Source: Candidatus Jingweiarchaeum tengchongense
GTDB taxonomy: Archaea; Nanobdellota; Nanobdellia; Jingweiarchaeales; Jingweiarchaeaceae
NCBI GenBank assembly: GCA_025920705.1
Contig: JAPDLJ010000002.1
Location: 57,002 to 121,001, forward strand
DNA length: 64,000 bases
Direction: 5' to 3'
This document shows positions 1 to 7,099 of the stretch, piece by piece. A program made the translations under genes and the position numbers. The notes beneath the pieces were generated by a model. It did not search any database, was not told the DNA's origin, and saw only the letters and a list, made by a program, of their open reading frames with translations. How positions within the stretch are numbered: position 1 is the stretch's first letter; the number at the start of each line of letters is the position of its first letter.

Positions 1-149
1 CTTTCCAATTTCTCTCCTTTGCATGAAAGTCTATTACAAATGTGTTCAGTCAAAACTACTCCAAATTTTTTGAGATGTTCAATTATTTTGGCGTATGTCT
101 TTCTTCCTCTTCTTCCACCCCTAATCGAACCAGCAAAATATATTTTCAT
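1..149 (-). CDS. Nucleoside 2-deoxyribosyltransferase-like protein, N-terminal part (partial)
   Basis: Only the first 49 codons lie in the window; the gene runs off the left edge. The N-terminus reads MKIYFAGSIRGGR, followed by a helix and FGVVLTEHI. This is the opening beta-strand and glycine-rich phosphate loop of the nucleoside 2-deoxyribosyltransferase / dNMP N-glycosidase superfamily. Family members cleave or exchange the N-glycosidic bond of deoxynucleosides or dNMPs. The catalytic Glu lies outside the window, so the activity is inferred. The ATG is only 4 bases past the 3' end of the tRNA-Leu gene on the same strand, so both are probably one transcript and tRNA 3' processing would leave a nearly leaderless mRNA. 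Confidence 0.72.
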   Translation of the reverse strand, partial: MKIYFAGSIRGGRRGRKTYAKIIEHLKKFGVVLTEHICNRLSCKGEKLE

Positions 150-153
150 AAAT

Positions 154-236
154 GCAGGGGCTGGGATTCGAACCCAGGAAGGCACTAAGCCACTAGGTCC
201 TAAGCCTAGCTCTTTAGACCGCTCAGACACCCCTGC
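154..236 (-). tRNA. tRNA-Leu (UAG)
   Basis: The reverse strand folds as a class II tRNA of 83 nt. The acceptor stem is GCAGGGG/CCCCTGC, the anticodon stem is CTAGG/CCTAG with loop CTTAGGA (anticodon TAG), and there is a long variable arm typical of Leu. The T-loop is GGTTCGAATCC. There is no intron and no encoded CCA. An AT box about 27 bases upstream (259-270) fits a promoter. Confidence 0.93.
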
Positions 237-258
237 AATTTAACAAATAATTGTTTTG

Positions 259-270
259 TTTAATAAATTT
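259..270. promoter_or_regulatory. Shared TATA-like box for tRNA-Leu and the TFB-like gene
   Basis: The near-symmetric tract TTTAATAAATTT lies about 27 bases upstream of tRNA-Leu (minus strand) and 30-40 bases upstream of the ATG at 300 (plus strand). Both are normal archaeal TATA distances, so one box may serve both directions. The closer TATATAAG at 291-298 is too near the ATG to start this mRNA. Confidence 0.45.
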
Positions 271-299
271 TCCCCAAATCTGCTGCCTAATATATAAGT

Positions 300-1142
300 A
301 TGGGGTTAAGTGGAAGATGTAAGTGTGGAAGCTCAAACTTTCAATACGACTTAAAAAGAGCAGAAAAATTTTGCACCAATTGTGGTTTAATAATAGAAGA
401 TAATTTATTTTCAGAATTTGAGATAAAGAATAATGGGAGTATGAAAAGTAGAGAGATCAAGCCAAGATTTCCGAATGTTTTGAGAACACCGAGAGAAAGA
501 GTAATGAAAAACGCAAGAGATGAGCTCTGGTATCTTTGTGATGTTCTCCAAATAAAAAGTCAACAAATTAAAAATGAAATTTTGAAGCTTTATATGAAGC
601 TCTATGAAATTGATTTTACTGAACGAGTGAGCAGGGAATGTATAATTGGTGCATTGATTTATCTTATTTGTTGCAGGGAGAAGCACAATTATCTCACACT
701 ATTTGACATCAGCAAGTTTACAAATCGCTCGCCAGAAGAAATCTGGGAAATGGTCAATATGATATGTGATGAGCTTGAAATTAAATTTATTCCTCCTGAT
801 CCCGAGAATGGAATAATAAAATTTGGGATAGAACTTTTTATGGAACCGTATGAAATTACATTAGCAATGCAAATTATGGAAGAAGCTAGATTAAATGGAA
901 TAATAGAAGAGTATGCAGATGTGCTTGATGTGATAACAAGCCTTTATTTATCATCTCTCATATGCGCTAAGATAAAGAATAAGAACGTCATAAAAATTGA
1001 TGACATCCTGAAACAATTCTGTTGGATTGATAAAAATGACCTTATAAAAAATATTACAGTCTGGAAAAGGTATATTAGTCCAGAAAAAATTATGAAGTGG
1101 AAATTAATCAAAGAAATAAAAAATTATAGATTTAAAAACTGA
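300..1142 (+). CDS. TFB-like general transcription factor (TFIIB family), divergent
   Basis: The 280-aa protein has an N-terminal zinc ribbon (Cys7, Cys9, Cys25, Cys28; CxC then CTNCGLIIEDN) and a helical part of about 200 aa that fits two cyclin folds. TFB recruits RNA polymerase to TATA/TBP complexes. The linker after the ribbon is short, and the first Cys pair is CxC rather than the usual CxxC. The protein is slightly shorter than typical TFB (about 300 aa), so it looks like a divergent paralogue rather than the main TFB. Its 3' end overlaps the convergent DUF72 gene by 19 bases. Weak sequence conservation means specific promoter preferences cannot be inferred. Confidence 0.75.
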   Translation: MGLSGRCKCGSSNFQYDLKRAEKFCTNCGLIIEDNLFSEFEIKNNGSMKSREIKPRFPNVLRTPRERVMKNARDELWYLCDVLQIKSQQIKNEILKLYMKLYEIDFTERVSRECIIGALIYLICCREKHNYLTLFDISKFTNRSPEEIWEMVNMICDELEIKFIPPDPENGIIKFGIELFMEPYEITLAMQIMEEARLNGIIEEYADVLDVITSLYLSSLICAKIKNKNVIKIDDILKQFCWIDKNDLIKNITVWKRYISPEKIMKWKLIKEIKNYRFKN

Positions 1143-1867
1143 AATTGCTTTGCATTTTTCCACATATAAATATTGTTAAACAAACAATAAACTTCCTTCA
1201 CACTCCTTTTTATTTCATTTATTTTTTTTAATAGGGATTCCAAATCTTTTCTTGTGTACTTGTAGCTGTACATTCGCTTTCCAGGTGGGGAACCATGTAA
1301 GCGAAAGTAAGCGATCTTCTTCTTACTGAAAAAGGTTGGTTGTCTAGCAAAGGGGTCGCATACGTCTATCAAATCAAATACCTTGCATACCTCCTCGATG
1401 CCTTTATCGCTCCAACCTCTCAATTCAATCGCAATTGAGATTTCATCTCTCTTAATTGAAGAGAAAAATTTTTTCATATTTTTTTTATTCTCCTCATTTT
1501 CTTTGAAAGAAGACGGTAATTGTATCAAACAAATTTTCGATTTCAATGTCTTACAAACTTGTAATGTTTCATTCCAGAAACTCAGAACTTCACTTGTTGG
1601 CCTCAAAAATCCAACTTTGTCTGACAATCGTTTTATTTCATTTTCATTAAGACCACTTCTTTTCCAAGTAGGACTATTTGTTGGATGCGAGATTCCTTGA
1701 AAGCATTTAATTGTAAATTCAAAATCAGTCGGAACAATATTTCTCCATTTCTCAACTGTTTTTATCAGTGGTAACTTGTAGAATGTTGATTGTACCTCAA
1801 CAAGTTTAAATTGTTTTGCATATTTCTCAATTGCTTTTGGAAATCCACAACAACCAATTTTTATCAT
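1124..1867 (-). CDS. DUF72 family protein (YecE-like)
   Basis: The 247-aa protein starts MIKIGCCGFP and continues VEVQSTFYKLP, FEFTIKCFQGISHP and IAIELRGWSDKG, all hallmarks of the DUF72 TIM-barrel family. The typical DUF72 C-terminus (VYCLFNN, then an aromatic segment) is present. The biochemical function of DUF72 is not established. The gene is monocistronic with a TATA box at 1891-1899, giving an essentially leaderless ATG. It converges on the TFB-like gene with a 19-base overlap. Confidence 0.88.
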   Translation of the reverse strand: MIKIGCCGFPKAIEKYAKQFKLVEVQSTFYKLPLIKTVEKWRNIVPTDFEFTIKCFQGISHPTNSPTWKRSGLNENEIKRLSDKVGFLRPTSEVLSFWNETLQVCKTLKSKICLIQLPSSFKENEENKKNMKKFFSSIKRDEISIAIELRGWSDKGIEEVCKVFDLIDVCDPFARQPTFFSKKKIAYFRLHGSPPGKRMYSYKYTRKDLESLLKKINEIKRSVKEVYCLFNNIYMWKNAKQFQFLNL

Positions 1868-1890
1868 AAGTTACACACAGAAAATTAAAT

Positions 1891-1899
1891 TTTTATAAT
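1891..1899 (-). promoter_or_regulatory. TATA box of the DUF72 gene
   Basis: On the minus strand ATTATAAAA lies 24-32 bases upstream of the ATG at 1867, consistent with a leaderless transcript. Confidence 0.5.
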
Positions 1900-1913
1900 T
1901 TATTATTAAACTT

Positions 1914-2729
1914 TCATTCATCAATATTCCTCTCGATCCAGAGTAACCTAGCAACTGCCATTGTAGCATAGCCAAATATCGCAATTAAGAATGCATCTTC
2001 GAATCTGCCAATACCATAAAGGAGATACCTGCCGACTAAGAAAAGGTATGAAAGAAAAACTAATGCTGGTAACGGAATTATGTTTATCCGTTTCCAAACA
2101 CAAGGTTTTTGTTCATTCATTAGCATATGCAAATCTCTCCTACTCTTCAGTTCTCCAAGTTCACTTGCAATTTTATAATCTTTACAAAGTTGAAATATTA
2201 CACCAGGAATTCCCTCTGATTTCGTTGCAATCAAATTTATTACTTGAGCTCTTGTTTCGTTGCCTAGTAATCGCATCGCCATTTGTTTACTTTCATGCCA
2301 TTTCAATGGTACCAATTCTATTTTCTCCCTAAAATTTAATCTCACATCTTTCTCAGAAGTTGCGATGAGAATTACGATTGATAAAATTTTATTTAAGATT
2401 TTTCTTGTTTCAGTTGTAATTTCATCAAAATCATCGATCAGAAAGATTAATTTTTCCCTCCTCTTCCTCAATTCACTTAATATTTTTTCCATTTGCTCTC
2501 TCCTACTTCTCTTGTGCTCAATTCTCAAAAAATTTGAAATGTCACTCAGTAGCTCCCTCGGAGTAATTGGTGTTTGGATAAGTAATGTTCGATGAAAATA
2601 TTTTTTTCTTATTTCTTTTAGTAATCTCGTCTTTCCGATACCTTTAATCCCGTAGATTAAGCAATGGTGCTCGTGTCTAATGTATCTCTCAATTTTCTCC
2701 ATCTCAAAATTTCTTCCAATCAGTTCCAT
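1914..2729 (-). CDS. Membrane-anchored AAA/STAND-type ATPase
   Basis: The 271-aa protein opens with MELIGRNFEMEKIERYI, a conserved lead-in to archaeal STAND ATPases. It has Walker A GIKGIGKT (about 29-36) and Walker B LIFLIDDFDE (about 94-103), with a sensor-like IATSEKD. After a small winged-helix-like segment there are two hydrophobic helices near the C-terminus (about 218-262), so the ATPase should sit on the cytoplasmic face of the membrane. STAND ATPases act as regulated switches; the target here is unknown. The gene follows the DUF457 gene on the same strand after 6 bases, so the two are probably one operon. Confidence 0.75.
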   Translation of the reverse strand: MELIGRNFEMEKIERYIRHEHHCLIYGIKGIGKTRLLKEIRKKYFHRTLLIQTPITPRELLSDISNFLRIEHKRSRREQMEKILSELRKRREKLIFLIDDFDEITTETRKILNKILSIVILIATSEKDVRLNFREKIELVPLKWHESKQMAMRLLGNETRAQVINLIATKSEGIPGVIFQLCKDYKIASELGELKSRRDLHMLMNEQKPCVWKRINIIPLPALVFLSYLFLVGRYLLYGIGRFEDAFLIAIFGYATMAVARLLWIERNIDE

Positions 2730-2735
2730 TTTCCA

Positions 2736-3176
2736 TCAAATCAAAAAATAAATCATCCAAGATGAAATTGCAATCAAATAATCAAGGGAACTCCCAGTTA
2801 TCACAGGACCGTCAAATATCACGAATCTGTAATTTAATGGCCAAAGTAACTTTGTTCCAGTATATGTGAGCATATCCAGGAAGACATGTGAAAACAGCGC
2901 TATGATAACATAAATCACATAGTCAGGAAAGAGAATGAAGAATAGCAACGAACTTATTCCGAGGAACAGAAAGGAATGGGTAATGCTCCTATGCCCAAAA
3001 TGTTCCTCTAACTCGTAACTTATTGGTCTAAAAATGAATCCAATTTCGGAATTATTTATATCGATGTCTGGAAAAATACTAAAGAAAATCAATATAATTG
3101 TACTCGCCAAAGAAGGACTAAGTTTGAGAAATTTTGTTAAAAGCATTGCGATTCCAATGTGTGTAATGCTTATCAT
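2736..3176 (-). CDS. DUF457 / YdjM-type membrane-bound metal-dependent hydrolase
   Basis: This 146-aa polytopic membrane protein has the DUF457 signature: a His in the first helix (MISITHIGIAML), FPDID (about 35-39), HFGHRSITHS (about 60-69) and HVFLDMLTYTG (about 97-107). These His/Asp residues form the presumed metal site. The family resembles phospholipase C/P1 nuclease-type membrane hydrolases, but its substrate is not known. It is first in a two-gene unit with the membrane ATPase downstream. Confidence 0.82.
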   Translation of the reverse strand: MISITHIGIAMLLTKFLKLSPSLASTIILIFFSIFPDIDINNSEIGFIFRPISYELEEHFGHRSITHSFLFLGISSLLFFILFPDYVIYVIIALFSHVFLDMLTYTGTKLLWPLNYRFVIFDGPVITGSSLDYLIAISSWMIYFLI

Positions 3177-3205
3177 ACTATTACTTAGGCCGCAGATTTA
3201 TGAGT

Positions 3206-3223
3206 AAAAATTTTAAAATTTTT
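3206..3223. promoter_or_regulatory. AT-rich divergent promoter region
   Basis: The symmetric tract AAAAATTTTAAAATTTTT lies between the divergent DUF457 gene (ATG 3176) and the gene at 3272. The spacing to the minus start is about 30-45 bases. The plus gene is further away and has a possible GGTGATC ribosome site just before its ATG. Confidence 0.35.
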
Positions 3224-3271
3224 GAAATATAGATAATATCAAATCGCGTTAGGATTCAGTGGTGATCTCAA

Positions 3272-3706
3272 ATGTTGTCTCCAAAAAAAACAAAAAAAGA
3301 TGTTTACAAGATAGTAATTGAAAGGGAAATGATGTGGGCACCCGGTCATTTTGCACCAATGAAAGTCACACATTTCTACATTCCAAGCGATAAAATCGTG
3401 ATTACAAAGTTGGAAAATTATTTTATTGAAAGAGACAAACAAATATTGGCAGAGTTGGATAGAGAACTTAATAAACCAAGCAATTCAACAAAAATTGAAA
3501 AAATAGAGATTGAGCAAAGCAGTTTAGAAAATATAATAAATGAGTTTTCTATGTTGCAAGCAGCTGAAAGGGAATTAGAAGAAAAAAGGAAAAGGTTTAA
3601 CAACTTCTGCGGTGTTGTATTCGGCGAATTAGAAACAAAGTACAGATTGACTGAAGAAGGAAAGAATGTATTTACCTGTATCCTTCGCAATGAATCTTTG
3701 CCATAA
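3272..3706 (+). CDS. Hypothetical protein with central coiled coil
   Basis: I do not recognise this 144-aa protein. It begins with a basic stretch (MLSPKKTKKDVYK), then a short beta-rich part with MMWAPGHFAPMKVTHFYIP. A charged helical segment (about 50-112, KIEKIEIEQSSLEN and AERELEEKRKRF) probably forms a coiled coil. There is no signal peptide or membrane segment, and its size and acidic/basic helix suggest a small cytosolic or nucleic-acid-associated protein. A GGTGATC sequence 6 bases before the ATG supports the start. Confidence 0.6.
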   Translation: MLSPKKTKKDVYKIVIEREMMWAPGHFAPMKVTHFYIPSDKIVITKLENYFIERDKQILAELDRELNKPSNSTKIEKIEIEQSSLENIINEFSMLQAAERELEEKRKRFNNFCGVVFGELETKYRLTEEGKNVFTCILRNESLP

Positions 3707-3759
3707 CATCCCTGAAGCACTGGAAAAAATTTAAAGTAAGCCAATAACATAAATTAATT

Positions 3760-4494
3760 ATGCTGAAGAAAAAAATGAAGATTTTGAGAGAGTATTTAAG
3801 ACCTGACTCAAAAAAAATAATTTTAGCATCAATTTTGACGGTATTAATACCTTGTTTATATAACTACATAATAAACTTTTCTCAATTGCAAAATTTTCCA
3901 TATTTTCCAATAAGACCAATAAACGCGATCATCATATGGTTGTTTTTTTATTTTATTGCACATAAAGAAAAATTAAGGTGGAGTAAAATAGTGCAGATCT
4001 TCATTTTTACCATAATCGCTATTTTTTGGATGGCCATCTTCAAAAATGCAAACTCTTTTCATATGGAAAACTTTGTACTGTTTTTCCTACTGGCTGCACC
4101 TTTTGTTTTTTCAACAATTATTACTTACCTCGTTCTAAAGGAGCGTAAAAAGATTGGATTCCAAAGAATTGGTATAGCCGCTGGCGGAGTATTAAGTCTA
4201 TTCTTTTCAAGTCTACTTTGGATTGTTAGTATTCTGTTCTATAATTTTTTTATTGACAAAGCATGGCTCATCATTTCATTACCATTGGTGTTCTTCCTAA
4301 TTGCATTATTCTTTGGTTCTGTTTATGGTTGGCTTTACAAAAAATATTTATACAAAAGGAGAGAAATAAAGAGTATATCACGCGCCATGCTTAACATCCT
4401 TCTCTGGCTTGTGCTTTTGCTAATTCCTTGGATTTTTGATTACTTAATAAAAGTTTATCATTTAGAAAAGAAATTATCTAGGGAAGTTGGATGA
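3760..4494 (+). CDS. Polytopic membrane protein of unknown function
   Basis: The 244-aa protein has a basic N-terminus (MLKKKMKILREYLRP) and about six hydrophobic helices (about 22-36, 48-66, 74-92, 106-126, 140-160, 168-190) plus a last one at about 211-229. No family motif is visible. Its stop overlaps the ATG of the following radical SAM gene (ATGA), so the two are translationally coupled. A role in presenting or exporting a product of that enzyme is possible but is inference from context only. Confidence 0.65.
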   Translation: MLKKKMKILREYLRPDSKKIILASILTVLIPCLYNYIINFSQLQNFPYFPIRPINAIIIWLFFYFIAHKEKLRWSKIVQIFIFTIIAIFWMAIFKNANSFHMENFVLFFLLAAPFVFSTIITYLVLKERKKIGFQRIGIAAGGVLSLFFSSLLWIVSILFYNFFIDKAWLIISLPLVFFLIALFFGSVYGWLYKKYLYKRREIKSISRAMLNILLWLVLLLIPWIFDYLIKVYHLEKKLSREVG

Positions 4495-5939
4495 AGGTAT
4501 TATTCCTTGCGAAGAACATTGAATATGAAGGTCCAATCGGGATTATGTATCTGTCAGCAATTTTAAAGCAACATGGACATGAAACAAAATTAATTGAAAC
4601 AGAAAGTGGTAATTTGTGTGAGCAAATCGAACACTTTTCCCCTGACCTAATTGCCTATAGCGTAACAACCGGTTTGCATAAGTATTATTTAAAATTGAAT
4701 AGGAAGATAAAAAGTAAATTCAAAATCACATCAGTATTTGGTGGTCCTCACCCAACATATTTTCCTGAAATGATAAAGGAGGAAGGGGTCGATGTGATTT
4801 GCATTGGAGAGGGTGAACTTGCATTCGCAGAACTTGCAGACAAGATGGAAAAAGGCGAAGATATCACAAGAATTAAGAACTTGTGGGTCAAAAAGAACAA
4901 TAAAATTTTCAAGAATAGTGTGAGACCCTTAATTGCCGATCTAGATGCGATTCCATTCGCAGATAGAGAACTTTTGTATGAATTCAATCCAAAATTTAAG
5001 AGTTATCCAATCACATTTTTTCTTGCAAGCAGAGGTTGCCCTTATGCTTGTCCTTATTGTTTCAATCCAACACTCGCAAAGCTATACAAAAACAAAGGTT
5101 GGAAGATCAGAAGGAGAAGTGTTGATAATTTAATTGAAGAAATTGAATTAGTTAGAAGGAAGCAGGCACTTCAGTTTATCCAATTTGTGGATAGTATTTT
5201 CATCACAGATGAAAAATGGCTTGAAGAATTCACTGAAAAATACTCGAAAAAAATTGGAATTCCTTTTTATTGTCATGTAAGAGCAAATTTAGTGAATTGG
5301 AAAGTCGTGAAATTATTAAAAAAAGCCAATTGTGCAAGTGTTGGAATGGGTATTGAGTGCGGAGATGATAAAATCAGGAACAAAGTACTCAGGAGAAATA
5401 TGAGTAAGAAACAGATAATAGATGCGTGTAAATTAATTAAAAAAGCTGGAATAAGGATATCATCACAAAACATGTTCGGTCTACCTGGTGGCTCCATCGA
5501 ATCTGACATTGAAACAATAAAATTAAACATTCAATGTGGGGTCGACTATCCGGTAATTATGCTTTGGCAACCATATCCAAGAACAGAGCTTGCAGAGTAT
5601 GCGATTCAGAATGGATATTTTGATGGTGATTATGAAAGGATAGATTTCAGCTACTACTCTAATTCTGTAATCAAATTCAAAAAGGGTGAAAAGGAAAAAA
5701 TTGAAAATTTACAAAAATTGGGTGCAATTGCAGTTGAGGCACCATTCCTATTACCAGTTATTTTGAAACTAATAAAATTACCAAAAAATACATTTTTTGA
5801 CTCTATCTTCAGGGCATGGTACAGTTATTGCTGTGAAACAAGAATTACCCCCCATCAACTTTCATTTGAAGAGATGATACAAAAAATAAGACCATTGTTT
5901 GGGTTGCATCACATAAAAGGAGGTAAATTGGATGTCTAA
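4491..5939 (+). CDS. B12-binding-domain radical SAM protein
   Basis: The 482-aa protein has an N-terminal Rossmann-like cobalamin-binding type domain (MKVLFLAKN... GIMYLSAILKQHGH; GGPHPTYFPE at about 84-93; CIGEGELAF at about 104-112). The radical SAM core follows, with SRGCPYACPYCFNP (about 180-193) giving the CxxxCxxC motif that holds the [4Fe-4S]/SAM. The usual B12-axial His motif is not obvious, so cobalamin binding is uncertain. Such proteins carry out methylations or ring-forming reactions on diverse substrates. It sits between two membrane protein genes and overlaps both, hinting at a membrane-linked substrate such as a lipid. Confidence 0.85.
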   Translation: MKVLFLAKNIEYEGPIGIMYLSAILKQHGHETKLIETESGNLCEQIEHFSPDLIAYSVTTGLHKYYLKLNRKIKSKFKITSVFGGPHPTYFPEMIKEEGVDVICIGEGELAFAELADKMEKGEDITRIKNLWVKKNNKIFKNSVRPLIADLDAIPFADRELLYEFNPKFKSYPITFFLASRGCPYACPYCFNPTLAKLYKNKGWKIRRRSVDNLIEEIELVRRKQALQFIQFVDSIFITDEKWLEEFTEKYSKKIGIPFYCHVRANLVNWKVVKLLKKANCASVGMGIECGDDKIRNKVLRRNMSKKQIIDACKLIKKAGIRISSQNMFGLPGGSIESDIETIKLNIQCGVDYPVIMLWQPYPRTELAEYAIQNGYFDGDYERIDFSYYSNSVIKFKKGEKEKIENLQKLGAIAVEAPFLLPVILKLIKLPKNTFFDSIFRAWYSYCCETRITPHQLSFEEMIQKIRPLFGLHHIKGGKLDV

Positions 5940-6078
5940 GGATGGATTTAAAATTTTGCAAGAGTTAAGGAAGAAAATCGTGCTCGTTCTAGTTATTTTA
6001 TTCGCGCTGTTAATCGCACTTTGGCTTTACTTGAGCAGATATGCCAATAAAGCGACGATGCACACACCATACGAGTAG
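5932..6078 (+). CDS. Small single-span membrane protein (48 aa)
   Basis: A short ORF overlaps the end of the radical SAM gene by 8 bases and is preceded by a strong Shine-Dalgarno, AAAGGAGGT, 9-17 bases before its ATG. The product starts MSKDGFKILQELRKK and has one hydrophobic helix (about 17-34), followed by a short basic/polar tail (YLSRYANKATMHTPYE). The basic N-terminus suggests the N-in orientation. The coupling to the upstream gene suggests it works with the radical SAM enzyme or the upstream membrane protein. Confidence 0.6.
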   Translation: MSKDGFKILQELRKKIVLVLVILFALLIALWLYLSRYANKATMHTPYE

Positions 6079-6083
6079 TTAAG

Positions 6084-6092
6084 TATATAAAT
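6084..6092 (+). promoter_or_regulatory. TATA box of the gene at 6114
   Basis: TATATAAAT lies 22-30 bases upstream of the ATG at 6114, fitting a leaderless mRNA. Confidence 0.55.
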
Positions 6093-6113
6093 ACTACTTT
6101 TTTGTAGTAGTAG

Positions 6114-6434
6114 ATGAAAATGTCAGAAAATGAGAACCCATACATTGAAACAATAAAAAACATGCTTCCTTATTTAGAAGTACTCAAAATCGAAGAGGAT
6201 GAAGACTCAAAGAGGGTAGTGTATAGCGAAAAATTGGAAAATCGTGGTGTCGCATTAGAATTGAAAAAGGAAGATGACACTGTTAATACTGTGTTATTTT
6301 ACATCGCCAGTGTTGACAAAAAAGGAAATTTTTTCTCCATACCAAAACCAGTAATATCAAAAACATTGCCTGGAAAATTGTTAGACATGGATCCAAATTC
6401 ACTACTAAGATTATTATTAGAAGAATGGTTTTAA
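6114..6434 (+). CDS. Hypothetical small acidic protein
   Basis: The 106-aa protein is unrecognised. It is acidic at the N-terminus (MKMSENENPYIETIKNMLPYLEVLKIEEDEDSKR) and looks alpha/beta with a C-terminal LLRLLLEEWF helix. There is no Cys, no signal and no membrane helix. A second ATG two codons in (6120) is an alternative start. The gene is monocistronic with its own TATA box; the next plus-strand unit has a separate promoter at 6494-6510. Confidence 0.55.
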   Translation: MKMSENENPYIETIKNMLPYLEVLKIEEDEDSKRVVYSEKLENRGVALELKKEDDTVNTVLFYIASVDKKGNFFSIPKPVISKTLPGKLLDMDPNSLLRLLLEEWF

Positions 6435-6493
6435 CTTTTTCTTAAATAAAAAAATGAACCACAAAACAAAAGATTTAAATAAAATAAAAACCG

Positions 6494-6510
6494 AAAAATA
6501 TAAATATAAG
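6494..6510 (+). promoter_or_regulatory. TATA region ahead of the tRNA-Lys/RNA polymerase gene cluster
   Basis: AAAAATATAAATATAAG precedes a 27-codon ORF with a good ribosome site. It could drive that ORF and read on through tRNA-Lys into rpoH and the polymerase operon. Confidence 0.45.
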
Positions 6511-6530
6511 CAAAGCTAAAAGAGGTAGTG

Positions 6531-6614
6531 ATGTTGTGCTTAAAGTTGCTATTTAGAGGTAAGAATGCTCCGATTTCTGATGAGGAATTTAAAATTAAAA
6601 TTTTGAAAAACTAG
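6531..6614 (+). CDS. Possible 27-aa leader peptide before tRNA-Lys
   Basis: A short ORF (MLCLKLLFRGKNAPISDEEF, then seven more residues) starts with ATG 4 bases after AAGAGGTAG, a usable Shine-Dalgarno, and lies about 20-35 bases below a TATA tract. It ends 12 bases before tRNA-Lys. The length is small enough that chance cannot be excluded, and no homology is recognised. It could be a leader peptide for the polymerase operon or the remnant of a longer gene. Confidence 0.3.
   Translation: MLCLKLLFRGKNAPISDEEFKIKILKN
6594..6603 (+). promoter_or_regulatory. Likely TATA box of tRNA-Lys
   Basis: ATTAAAATTT (within a longer AATTTAAAATTAAAATTTT tract) lies 24-33 bases upstream of the tRNA 5' end, the normal archaeal spacing. 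Confidence 0.45.
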
Positions 6615-6626
6615 TTGAGAAAATGT

Positions 6627-6836
6627 GGGCCCGTAGCTCAGTCTGGAAGAGCATCTGTTGGAGGCAGAGAAAAATGTTTAATACATGTATTATTCCAATT
6701 ACACTTAAGATAAATTTCTTCTCTTCTCCATTCTTCAATCATTCTCTCATTCCTTCTCCAATTTCATTCTCAATTTCTCTGCCTTCAGATGTTGCTTTTA
6801 ACCAGGTGGTCGCGGGTTCAAATCCCGTCGGGCCCA
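6627..6836 (+). tRNA. tRNA-Lys (UUU) with a ~135-nt intron in the anticodon stem
   Basis: The 5' exon GGGCCCGTAGCTCAGTCTGG and the 3' exon with GCGGGTTCAAATCCCGT and CGGGCCC give a complete archaeal tRNA-Lys; the loop CTTTTAA carries anticodon TTT. The exons are separated by an intron at about position 30/31, not the usual 37/38. The junctions form a clear bulge-helix-bulge: outer helix AAGAGC/GCTTTT, 3-nt bulge GTT (6791-6793), 4-bp helix ATCT/AGAT, 3-nt bulge GTT (6657-6659), then a 13-bp intron helix (6660-6672 with 6774-6786). Removing 6658-6793 gives a perfect TCTGG/CCAGG stem. Symmetric cuts in both bulges would leave two extra bases. Confidence 0.88.
6658..6793 (+). other. Intron of tRNA-Lys (limits approximate)
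   Basis: The segment is AT- and pyrimidine-rich with no ORF. Its ends pair through a 13-bp helix (one G-U pair). A TGTTG direct repeat at both junctions (6656-6660 and 6790-6794) makes the exact cut positions ambiguous by sequence alone. Confidence 0.7.
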
Positions 6837-6848
6837 CTAGGTGAGAAA

Positions 6849-7094
6849 ATGGAAAAAAAGAAATTAGATTTATTTGCGCACATATGGGTGCCTAAGCACC
6901 GGATAATGAGTGAAGAAGAAAAAGAAGAATTACTTAAAAAGTACAACATCACATTACAACAGCTCCCAAGAATTCTTGTGAATGATCCGATCTGTAAGGA
7001 GTTAAAGGCAAAGGTTGGAGATGTAATAGAAATCGAAAGAGATTCACCAACTGCTGGAAAAGCAATGTACTATCGTGTTGTTGTGCTTGAATAG
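6849..7094 (+). CDS. rpoH: DNA-directed RNA polymerase subunit H (Rpb5 C-terminal type)
   Basis: The 81-aa protein matches archaeal RpoH, the equivalent of the C-terminal assembly domain of eukaryotic Rpb5: [22 protein letters not shown], then [10 protein letters not shown] and [22 protein letters not shown]. It binds the A'/A'' jaw side of the polymerase. ATG 6849 is chosen because GGTGAG lies 4 bases before it and family members start just before the HIWVPKH motif. It follows tRNA-Lys by 12 bases and precedes rpoB'' by 5, so tRNA and polymerase genes probably share a transcript. Confidence 0.96.
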   Translation: MEKKKLDLFAHIWVPKHRIMSEEEKEELLKKYNITLQQLPRILVNDPICKELKAKVGDVIEIERDSPTAGKAMYYRVVVLE

Positions 7095-7099
7095 GTGAA

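Noticed and set aside
6525..6585. Possible C/D box sRNA (GTGATG near the start, CTGATGA near the end)
   Set aside because: Box C is imperfect and no internal D'/C' boxes or terminal stem are visible; the small ORF reading is equally simple.
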